64,000 bases of DNA. Origin: RGIG6919 sp045531905 (GTDB lineage Bacteria > Bacillota > Clostridia > Lachnospirales > Lachnospiraceae). Positions 35,179 through 44,973 of the stretch are shown piece by piece (the first letter of the stretch is position 1; every line of letters starts with the position of its first letter). Below the pieces are notes generated by a model. It saw only the letters and a program-made list of their open reading frames with translations. It did no database searches and was not told the origin of the DNA. The translations under genes and the position numbers were made by a program. The stretch lies in contig JAZSEY010000013.1 of assembly GCA_045531905.1 (NCBI GenBank), forward strand, positions 1 through 64,000, read 5' to 3'.

Positions 35179-35246
35179 AAACAGTTATGTGTGGGCATAT
35201 ATTTTGCACAGAACATACTAACACAGCCTAAACAATAAAAAGAGAT
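35179..35246 (+). repeat. Dispersed repeat, copy A (partial)
   Basis: This stretch begins AAACAGTTATGTGTGGGCA and matches 46911-46976 over about 60-66 bp with scattered differences. The other copy is the right arm and adjacent part of a 220-bp palindrome; this one lacks the left arm. The rest of the 327-bp gap at 35052-35378 holds a terminator, this repeat and the alr promoter, with no gene. Confidence 0.75.
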
Positions 35247-35313
35247 GTACTACGTACAGCATTTCTCCCAGGTATAATAAATGGTAGATAACAACAAAAA
35301 CCCAAAAGAGTTA

Positions 35314-35343
35314 TTTACAATACACTCGAAAACGTAATATAAT
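35314..35343 (+). promoter_or_regulatory. Promoter of alr
   Basis: TTTACA (35314-35319) and TATAAT (35338-35343) are 18 bases apart, about 35 bp before the gene. Confidence 0.6.
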
Positions 35344-35378
35344 AAAGGGTAACGTGTTTTGAAAGAAGAAGGTAATGT

Positions 35379-36506
35379 ATGAAAAAGAGTAATTTAAGAA
35401 CCTTTGTGTTGGTGGATTTACCTGCCATCATACACAATATTAGGGAAGTAAGAAATAGAGTATCAGATGATGTTAAGATTATGGCGGTGATTAAGTCAGA
35501 TGGCTACGGCCATGGCGCTGTGGAGGTTGGAACAGCTCTTAGAAACAGCGTGGATTATTTTGGTGTAGCTGCTATCGAAGAAGCGGTGGAGCTTCGCAAT
35601 GCGGGACTCATGTTGCCGATACTGATTCTAGGTTACACCATGCATGGAAAGTATGACGACGTAGTGCGTCATGATGTGGCGCAGACGATTTACAATATCG
35701 AAGATGCAAGGCTGTTGTCAGACATGGCAGGAAAATGCCTGAAAAAAGCAAAGGTGCATATTGCAGTGGATACCGGTATGACAAGAATTGGTTATGTGCC
35801 AAACGCAGAAAGTGTGCGGGAGATAAAAGAGATTGCAGCATTACCGAACATTGAGATAGAAGGTATCTTTACCCATATGGCATGTGCAGACGAAACAGAC
35901 AAGACCCATGCCAAAAAGCAAATGGAGAAATATGATGAGTTCATTTCCCTGCTAGAAAAAGAAGGGGTGCATATTCCGATTAAGCACATGTGTAACAGTG
36001 CAGGTATTATGGATTTTGAAGATCATCGTTTTGATATGGTGCGTTCAGGTATTATTACTTATGGCTTATATCCATCGGAGGAAGTGGCAAAGGAGAATAT
36101 AAATCTAAAGCCGGCGATTTCCTGGTATGCCCATGTAGTACATGTAAAGACTGTGCCGGCAGGTGAAGGTGTCAGCTATGGTGCCACCTATGTAACGGAA
36201 AGACCAACAAAGATTGCCACCATTTCTGTGGGATATGGTGATGGCTATCCACGAAGCTTATCCAATAAGGGCTGTGTGTTGATTCGAGGAAAACGGGTGC
36301 CAATTATCGGACGAGTGTGCATGGATCAGTTCATGGTAGACGTGACAGAGCTTCCGGTGGTAGAGGTGGAAGATTTGGTAACTCTGGTAGGCGTAGATGG
36401 AGAAGAACACATTTCCGTGGAAGAGATTGCGGATTTAAGCGGTAGCTTTAATTATGAGTTCATATGCGATATTGGAAAGAGAGTACGACGAGTGTATCAG
36501 AATTAA
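35379..36506 (+). CDS. alr: Alr, alanine racemase
   Basis: PLP enzyme of 375 residues that makes D-alanine for peptidoglycan. The PLP lysine is in MAVIKSDGYGHGA near residue 39, and the second catalytic residue, Tyr, is in GVSYGATY near 268. The TIM-barrel motif THMACADETD and the C-terminal beta domain with GRVCMDQFMVDVTE are standard. The start has GAAGAAGG upstream. The next gene follows 26 bp later. Identification is secure. Confidence 0.95.
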   Translation: MKKSNLRTFVLVDLPAIIHNIREVRNRVSDDVKIMAVIKSDGYGHGAVEVGTALRNSVDYFGVAAIEEAVELRNAGLMLPILILGYTMHGKYDDVVRHDVAQTIYNIEDARLLSDMAGKCLKKAKVHIAVDTGMTRIGYVPNAESVREIKEIAALPNIEIEGIFTHMACADETDKTHAKKQMEKYDEFISLLEKEGVHIPIKHMCNSAGIMDFEDHRFDMVRSGIITYGLYPSEEVAKENINLKPAISWYAHVVHVKTVPAGEGVSYGATYVTERPTKIATISVGYGDGYPRSLSNKGCVLIRGKRVPIIGRVCMDQFMVDVTELPVVEVEDLVTLVGVDGEEHISVEEIADLSGSFNYEFICDIGKRVRRVYQN

Positions 36507-36532
36507 CAATATGATGGAATAGGGAGGACATT

Positions 36533-37927
36533 ATGGCAGAGGATATTAGAGGCGCGCTAGAACGTGCGTATCAAAATGCAAGTATTATTGAGGGCTTTCA
36601 CATTACCCCAAAGGGGAGTATGGCACTTCGCGATATGGTGAAGTTTGACTTTTTGCAGTTGATTGCATTTTTAAGTTTTTCTGATGGCACAGATATGCGT
36701 CAGGAATTAGATTTTATCAAGACATATTTAGGCTATGATTTTGATGTGGCAAGACTGAACCGTTTTAAGTATGAGAGAACTGGCGGGAAGGATTTCATTA
36801 ATACGCCGCCTCGTTCTTTAACGTACTTTGTACAGGCAGATGTGAGTCAGGCGTTGACTCCGGAGCAAAAGGCTGTGAAGCGTGCAAAGCCGTTGGTAGA
36901 TGCATTTAAATTGTTGGGACAGGCATTTATTGCGTGTAACGATGAGGCGACACAGGCGGAAATTGCCAATTTAACCAATTACTCCATTATGTTGGATAAC
37001 TATTTGAAAAAATATGGTTTGTATAAGAAAGATAAAAATGACCCATTAAAAGATATCAAGGCGAAAGCAAAGGCAAATGGCAAGAATGCTGAAAGCGAAG
37101 AACCACCAAAGGATGTGGACACTTTGCTGGAGGAGTTAAATTCCATGACTGGATTAACTTCTGTAAAGCAGGATATCTTGAATTTGGTTAACTTGATTAA
37201 GGTTCGTAAAATGCGTGAGGAACGTGGTTTGAAGCAGCCATCTATCACATTGCACTTGGTATTCTCGGGTAATCCTGGTACTGGTAAGACAACAGTTGCC
37301 AGAATGTTAGCGGAGATATACAAAGGACTTGGCGTGTTGAGCAGTGGACATTTGGTAGAAGTAGACCGTTCTAATCTGGTAGTTGGCTATATTGGTCAGA
37401 CTGCGGTAAAAGTGTCTGAGGTAGTAGAAGAAGCTTTAGGTGGTATTTTATTTATTGATGAGGCATATACATTGACCTCCAATAAGGGTGAGGGCGACTT
37501 TGGTCAGGAAGCGGTTGACACCTTGCTAAAGGCAATGGAAGATCATCGTGATGATTTGATTGTGATTGTTGCAGGTTATCCCGATTTAATGGAGGAATTC
37601 TTGAATTCCAATCCGGGCCTTCGTTCTCGTTTTAACAAGTACATTTTCTTCGAGGATTATACCGGTGAGGAATTGATGGAGATTTTCGAGAGCATGTGCA
37701 AGAAGCAGGATTATCGCTTGTCTGACGAGGCAAAGGAATATGCTGCAAAGTTTTTGGATGACCGTGCAAGACAGCATTTGGAAAACTACGCGAATGCTAG
37801 AGATGTTCGTAATTTTATGGAGAAGGCGATTTCTCATCAGGCAACTAGAATTGTCGGATTGACAGATGTAAATGATGAGACATTGATGACCTTGGAAAAG
37901 GTGGATTTGGAGACCATTCAGCTATAA
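36533..37927 (+). CDS. SpoVK/CbbX-like AAA+ ATPase
   Basis: 464-residue cytosolic protein. The first 200 residues form a poorly conserved helical domain; the AAA+ module starts near residue 200 with the MTGLTSVKQDI segment. Walker A is SGNPGTGKTT near 245, Walker B is GGILFIDEAYTL near 302, sensor 1 is in VIVAGYPDLM and the arginine finger region is NPGLRSRF. The CbbX/SpoVK branch remodels protein complexes; SpoVK acts in sporulation in Bacillus. Here the partner is unknown. It could be cotranscribed with alr. Confidence 0.85.
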   Translation: MAEDIRGALERAYQNASIIEGFHITPKGSMALRDMVKFDFLQLIAFLSFSDGTDMRQELDFIKTYLGYDFDVARLNRFKYERTGGKDFINTPPRSLTYFVQADVSQALTPEQKAVKRAKPLVDAFKLLGQAFIACNDEATQAEIANLTNYSIMLDNYLKKYGLYKKDKNDPLKDIKAKAKANGKNAESEEPPKDVDTLLEELNSMTGLTSVKQDILNLVNLIKVRKMREERGLKQPSITLHLVFSGNPGTGKTTVARMLAEIYKGLGVLSSGHLVEVDRSNLVVGYIGQTAVKVSEVVEEALGGILFIDEAYTLTSNKGEGDFGQEAVDTLLKAMEDHRDDLIVIVAGYPDLMEEFLNSNPGLRSRFNKYIFFEDYTGEELMEIFESMCKKQDYRLSDEAKEYAAKFLDDRARQHLENYANARDVRNFMEKAISHQATRIVGLTDVNDETLMTLEKVDLETIQL

Positions 37928-37993
37928 GGGAAATCTTGAATAATCAGTGGCTATATGGTATTCTAAAGTATCGGGCAAAATGAAGGAGACACT

Positions 37994-38776
37994 ATGAATT
38001 TCAGACCATGTATCGATATTCATAACGGAAAAGTAAAGCAGATTGTTGGAGGTAGTCTTTTGGACGAGGGCAATCAGGCGACGGAGAATTTTGTATCAGA
38101 GCAGGATGCAGCATTTTATGCCAGATTGTACCAAAAGCAAGACATCAAGGGCGGACATATTATTCTGCTGAACAAAAAAGGAACGGAGTATTACGATGCA
38201 GATGTGAAACAGGCACAAGGTGCGTTAGAGGCGTACCCGGAAGGTTTGATGATTGGCGGTGGCATTGATGCGGAAAATGCAAAGTCATTTATCGATATGG
38301 GCGCTTCCCATGTCATTGTTACCTCTTATGTATTCGTGGATGGCAAGGTGCATTATGAGCGACTAGATAAACTGGTAGGGGCAGTGGGAAAAGAGCATTT
38401 AGTGCTTGACTTAAGTTGTCGGGAACGGGATGGTCAGTATTATATCGTAACTGACCGTTGGCAAAAGTTCACGGATGAGGTAGTAACCTTAGAGACGTTA
38501 CATAAGCTTTCTGCATACTGTGATGAATTTTTAATTCATGCAGTGGACGTGGAAGGAAAGGCATCTGGTATTGAAACGAAGTTGGTGGCATTGCTTGGTG
38601 AATTTGAAGCAATTCCAGTTACCTATGCCGGAGGTGTTTCTTCGTTTGAGGATTTAGAACAATTAAAAACCTTGGGAAAGAATCATGTGGATGTGACAGT
38701 GGGAAGTGCATTAGACCTGTTCGGCGGTCACATGGAATATGAGAAGGTTATAAGATATTGTAAAGGAGAGGAGTAA
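37994..38776 (+). CDS. hisA: HisA, eukaryote-type ProFAR isomerase
   Basis: TIM-barrel isomerase of histidine synthesis, 260 residues. It begins FRPCIDIHNGKVKQIVGG and has LNKKGTEYYDADVKQA, GLMIGGGIDAENA and ASHVIVTSYVF, features of the fungal/plant HIS6-like subfamily rather than the common bacterial HisA (which is about 240 residues). The catalytic Asp near the N-terminus (CIDIH) is present; the second catalytic Asp is expected in HAVDVEGKASG. No other his gene is near. ATG follows AAGGAG by about 6 nt. Confidence 0.85.
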   Translation: MNFRPCIDIHNGKVKQIVGGSLLDEGNQATENFVSEQDAAFYARLYQKQDIKGGHIILLNKKGTEYYDADVKQAQGALEAYPEGLMIGGGIDAENAKSFIDMGASHVIVTSYVFVDGKVHYERLDKLVGAVGKEHLVLDLSCRERDGQYYIVTDRWQKFTDEVVTLETLHKLSAYCDEFLIHAVDVEGKASGIETKLVALLGEFEAIPVTYAGGVSSFEDLEQLKTLGKNHVDVTVGSALDLFGGHMEYEKVIRYCKGEE

Positions 38777-38779
38777 AAA

Positions 38780-41041
38780 ATGCGTAGAAAAGTATTATCA
38801 GTAATGATGGTTTCTGCATTGGCAATTTCCATGGTTGCCTGTGGCGGAAAAGAGCAGAAGAAAACGTACAACGTGGAAGAATTGTCGACTATCGCCACAA
38901 CAGAGGGAGAGGTTGCAACAGAAAAAGAGATTGCCTATGGAGAGGGCAACATTTTGACCAATGGTGATTTCGAGAATGGTACAGGCTCATGGACCACATA
39001 CAAAAATGGTGGCGATTTTGAGATGTATGTAAATGATGATAAGGAGTTACAGTGTGACATTACTAACATCGGTGCAGTAGAGCACGGTGTACAGATTTAC
39101 TATGATGGTTTTGCTATCAGACAGGGTGGCGTGTATGAGATTTCATTTGATATTCATGGAACCTTAGAGCGTGCTCTTGACTGGAGAATTCAGGTAAATG
39201 GTGGTGACTACCATGCTTACGTTATGGATACGGTAGTGCCGACTGCTGAGGTACAGCATGTAACAGCTGAGTTTACTATGGAAGAGGAGACAGACCCTGC
39301 TCCAAGATTGGTATTTAACATGGGTCTTGTTGACACCTTGGCTTCTGAGGGCGTAACGACTTTGGAGCCACATTCTGTTATGATTGATAACATTTCACTG
39401 GTTGTTGTAGATGCTACTAACATGATTAAGGATCCAGATCCTGTGCCGGTAGCCCGCGTAAAAGTAAACCAGGTTGGTTATAAGGCAAATGCTAATAAAG
39501 TAGCCATTTGTTCAGACTTAGATGATGCAGATAACAAGTTTATGCTTGTAAATGCTGAGACAGATGAGGTTGTTTATACAGGTAATATTTCAGAGAAGCA
39601 GATTGATATCGGTTCTGATGAATGGATTAGTTATGCAGATTTCTCTGAGTATGTGGAGCCTGGTACATACAAGATTAGAACAATTGGTAATGCAGAGTCA
39701 CATACATTTGCAATTGGTGATGATGTATATGATAAGACCTTTGATGAGGTTGTGAAGATGCTTTACATGCAGCGTTGCGGTTGTGAATTAACTGCTGAAC
39801 ACGCAGGGGACTTTGCGCATCCTGTTTGTCACAATACTGAGGCTGTTATTTTTGGAACAAGTACAAAGATTGATGTGTCTGGCGGTTGGCATGATGCAGG
39901 TGACTATGGTCGTTATGTGGCACCAGGTGCTAAGACAGTAGCAGATTTATTGTTAGCATACGAAAAGAATCCAAAAGCATTTTCAGATGATCTTGGTATT
40001 CCTGAAAGTGGAAATGGCATCAGTGATGTATTAGATGAAGCAAGATATGAGCTTGAGTGGATGTTCAAGATGCAGGACCCTGCAACTGGTGCTGTATACC
40101 ATAAGGTAACCTGTGAAGTGTTCCCTGAGACAGTAATGCCACAGGATGAAACAGATGAACTAATCGTGTCTCCAATTTCCGGATGTGCCACTGGTGGTTT
40201 TGCAGGTGCTATGGCTATGGCTGCCAGAGTATACGCAGATGTGGATAAGGATTTTGCTGATAAGTGCTTGGCTGCTGCTAAGAAGGCTTATGAGTATATG
40301 AGAACTGCAGAGCATGACCCTGGTTTTAAGAATCCTGGAGATGTGGTAACTGGTGAGTACCGTGATTACTTCGACCAGGATGAAAGATTCTGGGCAGGTG
40401 CAGAGTTATTTAAGACAACAAAGGATGCTGCTTACGAAGCAGACTTAAAGAACTGGGTAGATGAAACAAAATTCCAGGGCCTTGGTTGGGCAGATATGGG
40501 TGGTTATGCAGCGTATGCATATTTGACTGCAGAGAATCAGGATGAGACATTAAAGACCACTGTAACAGAACAGTTCAATAAGTGTGTAGAAGACTTATTG
40601 GCTAAGATTGAGAAGTCAGCATATTTAAATGCAAATGGTTTAGACTATATTTGGGGTAGTAATTTGGAAACAGCAAACGCAGGTATGTATTTCTTGTTCG
40701 CAAATGATATTTCACCAAATGCTGACTATGTGAAGATTGCAATGGATCAGTTGAACTACTTATATGGTGCGAACTCTACCGGTTACTGCTTTGTAACAGG
40801 TGCAGGTACTGTAAGTCCAATCAGTACACACCACAGACCATCTCAGGTATTGGAAAAGACTATGCCGGGTATGTTGGTAGGTGGACCAAATGCCAACTTA
40901 GAAGACCCATACGCAAAGGCTGTATTATTAAATACCCCATATGCTAAGTGTTATGTGGATAACAGCCAGTGCTTCTCATGTAATGAGATTACTATTTACT
41001 GGAATTCGCCATTGATTTACTTGCTTGCGAATGCCCAGTAG
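38780..41041 (+). CDS. GH9 cellulase-like lipoprotein with CBM4/9-like domain
   Basis: Surface endoglucanase-type protein of 753 residues. The lipobox VACGG places the lipidated Cys at residue 21. A CBM4/9-like domain (about 50-215; ILTNGDFENGTGSWTTY) is followed by an Ig-like CelD N-terminal domain (about 225-315; VNQVGYKANANKVA) and the GH9 (alpha/alpha)6 barrel. The catalytic base region is GGWHDAGDYGRYV near 368, the HHRPS motif near 693, and the acid Glu is in CNEITIYWNSPL near 733. It acts on beta-1,4-glucans at the cell surface. It starts 3 bp after hisA. Confidence 0.92.
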   Translation: MRRKVLSVMMVSALAISMVACGGKEQKKTYNVEELSTIATTEGEVATEKEIAYGEGNILTNGDFENGTGSWTTYKNGGDFEMYVNDDKELQCDITNIGAVEHGVQIYYDGFAIRQGGVYEISFDIHGTLERALDWRIQVNGGDYHAYVMDTVVPTAEVQHVTAEFTMEEETDPAPRLVFNMGLVDTLASEGVTTLEPHSVMIDNISLVVVDATNMIKDPDPVPVARVKVNQVGYKANANKVAICSDLDDADNKFMLVNAETDEVVYTGNISEKQIDIGSDEWISYADFSEYVEPGTYKIRTIGNAESHTFAIGDDVYDKTFDEVVKMLYMQRCGCELTAEHAGDFAHPVCHNTEAVIFGTSTKIDVSGGWHDAGDYGRYVAPGAKTVADLLLAYEKNPKAFSDDLGIPESGNGISDVLDEARYELEWMFKMQDPATGAVYHKVTCEVFPETVMPQDETDELIVSPISGCATGGFAGAMAMAARVYADVDKDFADKCLAAAKKAYEYMRTAEHDPGFKNPGDVVTGEYRDYFDQDERFWAGAELFKTTKDAAYEADLKNWVDETKFQGLGWADMGGYAAYAYLTAENQDETLKTTVTEQFNKCVEDLLAKIEKSAYLNANGLDYIWGSNLETANAGMYFLFANDISPNADYVKIAMDQLNYLYGANSTGYCFVTGAGTVSPISTHHRPSQVLEKTMPGMLVGGPNANLEDPYAKAVLLNTPYAKCYVDNSQCFSCNEITIYWNSPLIYLLANAQ

Positions 41042-41066
41042 GATTTGAACTATAAGGAATAGCAAC

Positions 41067-44000
41067 ATGAAAGATTTGATTTTGAAATTGTATCACAATG
41101 CTGCCGTCCGTTACATTGTAACGGGCGGCATGACTACCTTTGTCAATTTAGCGGTATTTGCAGTGTTGTTTTATGGTGTGAAGTTGAGTTTTCCAACCAG
41201 CAATATCATCGCTATTATTTGTGCAATCGCATTTGCATTTTTTGCCAATAAAATAGTTGTATTTAGGAGCAGGGACTATTCCGTTGCTACATGGATCAGA
41301 GAGGGTATCACATTTATAGGTGCCCGTCTGTTTACCATGCTGGTAGAGGTGATTGTTCCTGTTATTATGATTGGGCAGCTAGGTATGAATGAGATGGTGG
41401 CAAAGCTGTTAATTCAGTTTGTTATTTTGGTGCTCAATTTTTTGATTAGTAAGTTTTTAGTGTTTAAGGAGCAGAAAGAAGAAGTATCAACAGCCGAATG
41501 GTATGCAAAAAATATGGCATATATTTGGATTACGGGAGTTGGTACTCTTGTTATGTTCGTTGTTTGGATTTTTAATGGTATTGGACCATTTGATAATAAT
41601 TCCATGCTTTTAGTGGATGGTATTCATCAGTACACACCATTTTTCTCAGAGTATTATGAGAAGATTACCAATGGTGGTGGTTTGTTATATAGCTGGAATG
41701 TGGGAATGGGTGGTAATTTTCTGTCGCTATTTTCATATTATTTGTCCAGCCCATTTAATTTGATCATCTTTTTATTTGACAAGGATTGCCTCGTAGGGGC
41801 AGTCAGTTTTTCATTGACTTTGAAAATTATATTAAGCGGTCTTACGATGGCTTATTATTTAAAGAATAAACAGGGAAAACAGGCAAATGATATGGTTATC
41901 ATTGCACTTTCCCTTGCGTATGCGTTTAATAATTACATGGTTGGTTATAACTGGTGCACCATGTGGGTGGATACAATTATGATTTTCCCATTGGTGATTT
42001 TAGGCTTCGAGAGATTGATGGAGAAGAGGGACTATCGTCTCTATATGCTTACGCTTTGCTATGCACTGTTCTGTAATTATTACATCGGATTTATTGTATG
42101 TCTGTTTTTGGTATTTTGGTTCTTTATGTATCAGCACAGAACCATTGGCAGAATGTTTATGAACGGCATTCGGTTTGCAATCGGCTCCTTGGTAGGTGCA
42201 GGTATGGCAGCCATGCTCTTATTCCCTGCTTATTTTGGTATTATGAATACTTCTTCGGCTTCAGCCTTTGCGTTGCCGGAAAGTAAGTATTATGGAAATG
42301 TAATAGATGTATTACAGCAGTTATTGGTTATTGTAAAACCAATTAAAAATCAAGTGTTTGATGGAGATGCCAATCTTTACTGTGGTATTTTTGTGTTGTT
42401 TGGTGCGGTGATGTTTTTGTTCCAGGGTAAGATATCTCTCTGGAAGCGAATTCGTTATGTGTTGATGCTGGTATTTTTGGTAGTCAGCATGAATAATGAA
42501 TTGTTAAATTACATTTGGCATGCATTTCACAATCAGTATGGTATTCCAAACAGATTTACCTTCGTGTTTATTTTTATGTTGATTATTATGGCGGAACAGG
42601 CATTTGCCCATTTAGAATTTAAGGGGAAAGGTTCTACCAATGTGGCCGTTTCGGCAATTGTTTTGGTGTTGGCTATCGTAGCATTTTATATGTATGCGGA
42701 TAGTAGGTTGCCACTATATTCTTATATTGTGACAATTGTATTAGTGGATATCTATTGCATCTTTGCCATGTGCTATGTCAGTGGCAGATTGCGGACAGCA
42801 GTCTTTAGTTTATTATTAGCCATCATTGGTACTGTAGAGGTCATGGGAAATGCTATCTATGGCTTTGCGGAGCTTGGCAGTGTTGACACGGATTATTATT
42901 TGCAGGATAGCGGAGCAGTAGATGTGCTTCAGGAATACATGGCAGAGCAGAGTGGCGAGGACTTTTATCGAGCAGATTTATTAAAATCTCGAATGCTGGA
43001 TGAAGCCACATGGCATAATCTTCCAAGTATTGGTATTTTTGGTTCTACTGTGCCTGGTGACATGGTAAAAACCATGAGTAGATTAGGCTTCTATACCGGG
43101 GCAAATGAATACTTGTATCACGGAGCGACACCACTTACCAATTCTATTTTGAATGTAAAATATGCTTTGGTTAGAGATAATGCATATAACAATTTGGATT
43201 TTGTATATGAAACGGCAGTAGAAGGTGTGGGACTTTACAGTAATCCTTATTATCTTCCAATTGGATTTATGGTAGATGCAGGTTTTGCAAATTACACCCT
43301 GGAGACTACAGATGTTTTCTATAATCAGAATTCATGGGTGAAATATGCAACAGACATCCAGGATAACATTTTTACTGTTTTTGATTTTCAGGCGTCTGCA
43401 GGTTGTCCGTCAGGGTCAGCGAGTTATGATCCGGAAAAACATCGTATCACATACGAGAGGGATACGTCTGAGAAGAATGAAATCTGGGTAAAGATGATTG
43501 TTCCTGAAGATATGGATTTATATTTGAATTGTAAGGGCAGTAATGTGAAGGAAGTGCGCTTCAATCTTGATGGAGAAGATGTGGCAGAGGATCGTTTCCA
43601 GGGTCAGGTATTTCATTTTGGAGAAGTAATGGCAGGTCAGGAAATTACCATTACTTATATTATGAATGCAGGTGGTAATGCTACAGGTACTTTAAGCCTT
43701 TATGCGGCAAAGTATCACGAAGAAGTGTTTGAAAGCGTTTATGATGAATTGTCAGCGAATGTGTTGACAGAGGTATCTTATCAGGATGGATATGTGACTG
43801 GTACAGTAAAAGGTGGAAAGAGCGGAATTTTATTTACTTCCATTCCATATGATAAGGGGTGGAAAGCCTATGTTGATGGAATTGAGAAAGACATCACTGT
43901 TGTGTGTGGTTCTTTCATCGGTGTACAGTTGGATAAAAATGCTCACAAAATTGAATTTAGATATACCACTGTTGGGCTCAAGTATGGTATAATTGTTTCA

Positions 44001-44174
44001 GTTGTGAGTTGGTTTATTTTCATAGCCATGAGCTATGTGTATGGAAGAAAGAGAAGGGAGACGGTAGTTGGTGAAGAAACCAATCAAGAAAGCGATAATT
44101 CCGGCAGCGGGGCTGGGGACGAGATTTCTTCCGGCGACCAAAGCGATTCCGAAGGAGATGCTTCCGATTGTTGA
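41067..44174 (+). CDS. GtrA-YfhO fusion membrane protein
   Basis: 1035-residue multi-spanning protein. Residues about 10-135 are a complete GtrA domain (RYIVTGGMTTFVNL ... NFLISKFLVFK); residues about 145-1000 form a YfhO-type GT-C glycosyltransferase with about 12 helices, a large extracytoplasmic C-terminal part and a final helix near 985. GT-C features include the acidic loop at NGIGPFDNNSMLLVDGIHQYTPF. YfhO proteins glycosylate surface polymers such as lipoteichoic acid. The last 36 residues, acidic and Ser/Gly-rich, are coded inside the galU gene. Confidence 0.88.
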   Translation: MKDLILKLYHNAAVRYIVTGGMTTFVNLAVFAVLFYGVKLSFPTSNIIAIICAIAFAFFANKIVVFRSRDYSVATWIREGITFIGARLFTMLVEVIVPVIMIGQLGMNEMVAKLLIQFVILVLNFLISKFLVFKEQKEEVSTAEWYAKNMAYIWITGVGTLVMFVVWIFNGIGPFDNNSMLLVDGIHQYTPFFSEYYEKITNGGGLLYSWNVGMGGNFLSLFSYYLSSPFNLIIFLFDKDCLVGAVSFSLTLKIILSGLTMAYYLKNKQGKQANDMVIIALSLAYAFNNYMVGYNWCTMWVDTIMIFPLVILGFERLMEKRDYRLYMLTLCYALFCNYYIGFIVCLFLVFWFFMYQHRTIGRMFMNGIRFAIGSLVGAGMAAMLLFPAYFGIMNTSSASAFALPESKYYGNVIDVLQQLLVIVKPIKNQVFDGDANLYCGIFVLFGAVMFLFQGKISLWKRIRYVLMLVFLVVSMNNELLNYIWHAFHNQYGIPNRFTFVFIFMLIIMAEQAFAHLEFKGKGSTNVAVSAIVLVLAIVAFYMYADSRLPLYSYIVTIVLVDIYCIFAMCYVSGRLRTAVFSLLLAIIGTVEVMGNAIYGFAELGSVDTDYYLQDSGAVDVLQEYMAEQSGEDFYRADLLKSRMLDEATWHNLPSIGIFGSTVPGDMVKTMSRLGFYTGANEYLYHGATPLTNSILNVKYALVRDNAYNNLDFVYETAVEGVGLYSNPYYLPIGFMVDAGFANYTLETTDVFYNQNSWVKYATDIQDNIFTVFDFQASAGCPSGSASYDPEKHRITYERDTSEKNEIWVKMIVPEDMDLYLNCKGSNVKEVRFNLDGEDVAEDRFQGQVFHFGEVMAGQEITITYIMNAGGNATGTLSLYAAKYHEEVFESVYDELSANVLTEVSYQDGYVTGTVKGGKSGILFTSIPYDKGWKAYVDGIEKDITVVCGSFIGVQLDKNAHKIEFRYTTVGLKYGIIVSVVSWFIFIAMSYVYGRKRRETVVGEETNQESDNSGSGAGDEISSGDQSDSEGDASDC

Positions 44175-44961
44175 TATTCCAACCATTCAGTATATTATTC
44201 AGGAAGCAGTGGACAGTGGCATTGAAGAGATTTTGATTATTACAAACTCTAATAAGCACTGTATGGAGAATCATTTTGACCGTTCCTATGAATTGGAAGA
44301 ACGATTGAAGCAATCCAACAAAGAAGAAGAATACAAAGAGATTTGTGATATTGCCAATATGGCTAACATATATTACGTAAGACAGAAGGAACCAAAGGGA
44401 TTGGGGCATGCAATTTTGTGTGCGAAATCATTTGTTGGCAACGAGCCTTTTGCAGTATTGTTAGGTGATGATATCGTCGTGCATGAAGATGGTGAGCCGG
44501 CATTAAAACAACTAATACAAGTGTACAATACTTGCCATGCATCTGTTGTGGGTGTACAGACAGTGCCCCATGAGGTTGTGAATAAGTATGGTATTATAGA
44601 AGCATCTAAGTCGGTGAAGCCGGTGGGTAGAAGAGTGAAGGTTAGTGATTTGGTTGAGAAACCTTCCTTGGAGGATGCACCGAGTGATATGGCGATTTTG
44701 GGAAGATATGTATTAACGCCAGAGATATTTGAGATCTTGGAGAATCAAGAACCTGGTAAGGGTGGCGAGATACAGTTAACTGATGCCATTAAGCAGTTGT
44801 TGATTAGTCAGGCTGTATATGCATATGATTTTGAAGGCATTAGATATGATGTGGGTGATAAGTTTGGTTTTATAAAAGCAACCATTGATTTCGCATTAAA
44901 ACGAGACGAGGTAAGTGACCAGCTTAAAGCATATATAAAAGAATTAGCAAAGGAAGTCTAG
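44068..44961 (+). CDS. galU: GalU, UTP--glucose-1-phosphate uridylyltransferase
   Basis: Makes UDP-glucose for glycolipids and wall polymers; 297 residues. Motifs: AIIPAAGLGTRFLPATKAIPKEMLPI at the start, GLGHAILCAKSF near 112, LLGDDIVV near 132 and KGGEIQLTDAI near 230. The TTG at 44068 lies 7 nt after GGGAG; a GTG at 44071 is possible. It overlaps the upstream gene by 107 bp in another frame. Together with the YfhO fusion it suggests a glycosylation unit that uses UDP-glucose. Confidence 0.95.
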   Translation: MVKKPIKKAIIPAAGLGTRFLPATKAIPKEMLPIVDIPTIQYIIQEAVDSGIEEILIITNSNKHCMENHFDRSYELEERLKQSNKEEEYKEICDIANMANIYYVRQKEPKGLGHAILCAKSFVGNEPFAVLLGDDIVVHEDGEPALKQLIQVYNTCHASVVGVQTVPHEVVNKYGIIEASKSVKPVGRRVKVSDLVEKPSLEDAPSDMAILGRYVLTPEIFEILENQEPGKGGEIQLTDAIKQLLISQAVYAYDFEGIRYDVGDKFGFIKATIDFALKRDEVSDQLKAYIKELAKEV

Positions 44962-44973
44962 GGGGGAACATGA

